Assembly (NCBI GenBank): GCA_024695185.1 | Contig: JAILIR010000048.1 | Coordinates: forward strand, 1-5,579 | Source: a bacterium | Lineage (GTDB): Bacteria > Bacillota_I > Bacilli_A > Acholeplasmatales > JAEDCM01 | DNA length: 5,579 nt | Direction of reading: 5' to 3' | Shown here: piece after piece, positions 5,050-5,579 of the stretch | Layout of the letters: every line of letters begins with the position of its first letter | How positions within the stretch are numbered: position 1 is the stretch's first letter | Notes under the pieces: model-generated | The model's input: only the letters and a program-made list of their open reading frames with translations | What the model was told of the DNA's origin: nothing | The model's database searches: none | Position numbers and translations under genes: made by a program

Positions 5050-5579
5050 ATTCTTCATTCTTTATTGGCTTATATAATCTTGTCTTATTTAATACAGATA
5101 CTCCTTGAGAGAATTCTCCTTCACTATAAGTATCTAAGTTCTCACCTACAACTGTAAGCTTAGAATCCATATCATCAATCATATTAACAATAATTGCTTC
5201 AGGTAGCATAGGACGCTTTGGTGAACCAAATTCAGGAATACCATGATGTGATAACACAATGTGTTCAAGTAACATTACTTCTTCTCCTGTAATACAATTG
5301 ATATTTGCGGCACGTTCAATTGCTAAAACACCCATTACAACATGTCCTATTAATAAACCACTAGTTGTATATTGACTCTTTATAGCTCCACTAAATTCAT
5401 AAATCTTAGCTATATCATGTAAGATGATACCTGCAAATACTAAATCAGTATTTAAATAATCATAAATCTTACATAAAGCTTCAGCATTTAAAAGCATTCT
5501 ATATGTATGATATAATAATCCATTTATATAGGCATGATGGAATTTAGTGGAGCTATAAAGAGTCAATATACAACTAGTG
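5048..5579 (-). CDS. yhaM: 3'-5' exoribonuclease YhaM, C-terminal HD domain, 5' end missing
   Basis: YhaM degrades RNA from the 3' end in Firmicutes. It has an N-terminal OB-fold and a C-terminal HD metal-dependent domain. The full protein is about 310-320 residues, and only the last ~165 are reliable here. Seen in order: HHAYINGLLYHT, LHDIAKIYEFSG, YTTSGLLIGH, EHIVLSHHG, EFGSPKRP, PEAIIVNMIDDMDSKL and the tail TRLYKPIKNEE. These are the YhaM-specific HD-domain blocks with the His, His-Asp, His and Asp ligands present. YhaM normally has a PAAK-type segment just before the HHA. Here the codons from about 5540 to the right edge are instead the antisense of 5359-5398 in the same gene. That part of the frame is open to the edge but is probably not native, and a TTG at 5564-5566 inside it is not a credible start. 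The gene converges on the lipoprotein gene. Confidence 0.88.
   Translation of the reverse strand, partial: TSCILTLYSSTKFHHAYINGLLYHTYRMLLNAEALCKIYDYLNTDLVFAGIILHDIAKIYEFSGAIKSQYTTSGLLIGHVVMGVLAIERAANINCITGEEVMLLEHIVLSHHGIPEFGSPKRPMLPEAIIVNMIDDMDSKLTVVGENLDTYSEGEFSQGVSVLNKTRLYKPIKNEE
5359..5398 (+). repeat. 40-bp perfect inverted repeat, internal copy in yhaM
   Basis: These 40 bases are the exact reverse complement of 5540-5579, with 142 bp between the copies. On the minus strand this copy encodes FSGAIKSQYTTSG, which fits the conserved YhaM HD-domain segment (ELSGP..T.YT.EG type). This is therefore the native copy. Confidence 0.97.
5540..5579 (-). repeat. 40-bp perfect inverted repeat, copy at the right edge
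   Basis: This is the exact reverse complement of 5359-5398 and runs to the very last base, so the true repeat may be longer. In the yhaM frame it would encode TSCILTLYSSTKF, which does not look like YhaM, immediately before the conserved HHAY. The likely cause is a fold-back chimera at a contig end. A real local inversion or duplication is less likely. Confidence 0.95.

Noticed and set aside
5564..5566. TTG as start codon of a short 172-residue HD-domain protein
   Set aside because: It lies within the edge copy of the inverted repeat, has no ribosome site within the window, and the frame stays open to the edge. The remainder matches the C-terminal half of YhaM, so the gene is truncated.
5359..5579. 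Invertible phase-variation switch in yhaM
   Set aside because: Inverting the 142-bp centre would break the HD domain, there is no recombinase in view, and the repeat reaches the terminal base. A chimera explains it more simply, though read evidence is needed to close the question.

Overview
The window is AT-rich DNA from a low-GC Gram-positive bacterium. The gene set (a YycJ/WalJ-type metallo-beta-lactamase-fold nuclease, RlmH, RimO, the exoribonuclease YhaM and a type II signal-peptide lipoprotein), strong AGGTGAT-type Shine-Dalgarno sites and intrinsic terminators all fit Bacilli or a neighbouring AT-rich, possibly uncultured, lineage. All tryptophans seen in the large gene are TGG and every visible stop is TAA. 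The standard bacterial code therefore works throughout, and nothing requires the TGA=Trp code of mycoplasmas. Both ends of the window cut through genes.

Layout: positions 1-1620 form a minus-strand operon transcribed leftwards, in the order yycJ (835-1620), rlmH (371-832), rimO (1-331, N-terminal part only). yycJ and rlmH are 2 bp apart, and the rlmH Shine-Dalgarno is made from the last codons of yycJ. The operon has a likely promoter at 1645-1673. It shares the intergenic region with a divergent plus-strand promoter (1696-1724), and a 25-bp AT-rich dyad lies exactly between the two -35 boxes. A second, perfect dyad (1733-1749) lies at the predicted start of the plus-strand transcript.

Positions 1789-4959 hold one very large gene for a 1056-residue, strongly acidic, Cys-anchored surface lipoprotein of no family I can name. 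Two regions (about 55-245 and 562-750) resemble the helical SurA/PrsA-type chaperone core followed by a degenerate parvulin-like stretch. A duplicated or divergent extracytoplasmic foldase is my best guess. The gene ends in a strong hairpin terminator at 4983-5008.

Positions 5048-5579 hold the C-terminal HD domain of YhaM on the minus strand, converging on the lipoprotein gene and with its own terminator at 5020-5049. The last 40 bp of the window (5540-5579) are a perfect reverse complement of 5359-5398 inside the same gene. They sit where conserved YhaM sequence should be, so the right edge is probably a fold-back chimera or a local inversion and should not be trusted as native gene sequence.

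Three of the five proteins concern RNA or ribosome maturation and turnover: RlmH (23S rRNA), RimO (ribosomal protein S12) and YhaM (3'-5' exoribonuclease). YycJ is a DNA-repair or cell-wall-associated nuclease. The lipoprotein acts outside the cytoplasmic membrane and has no obvious functional link to its neighbours.
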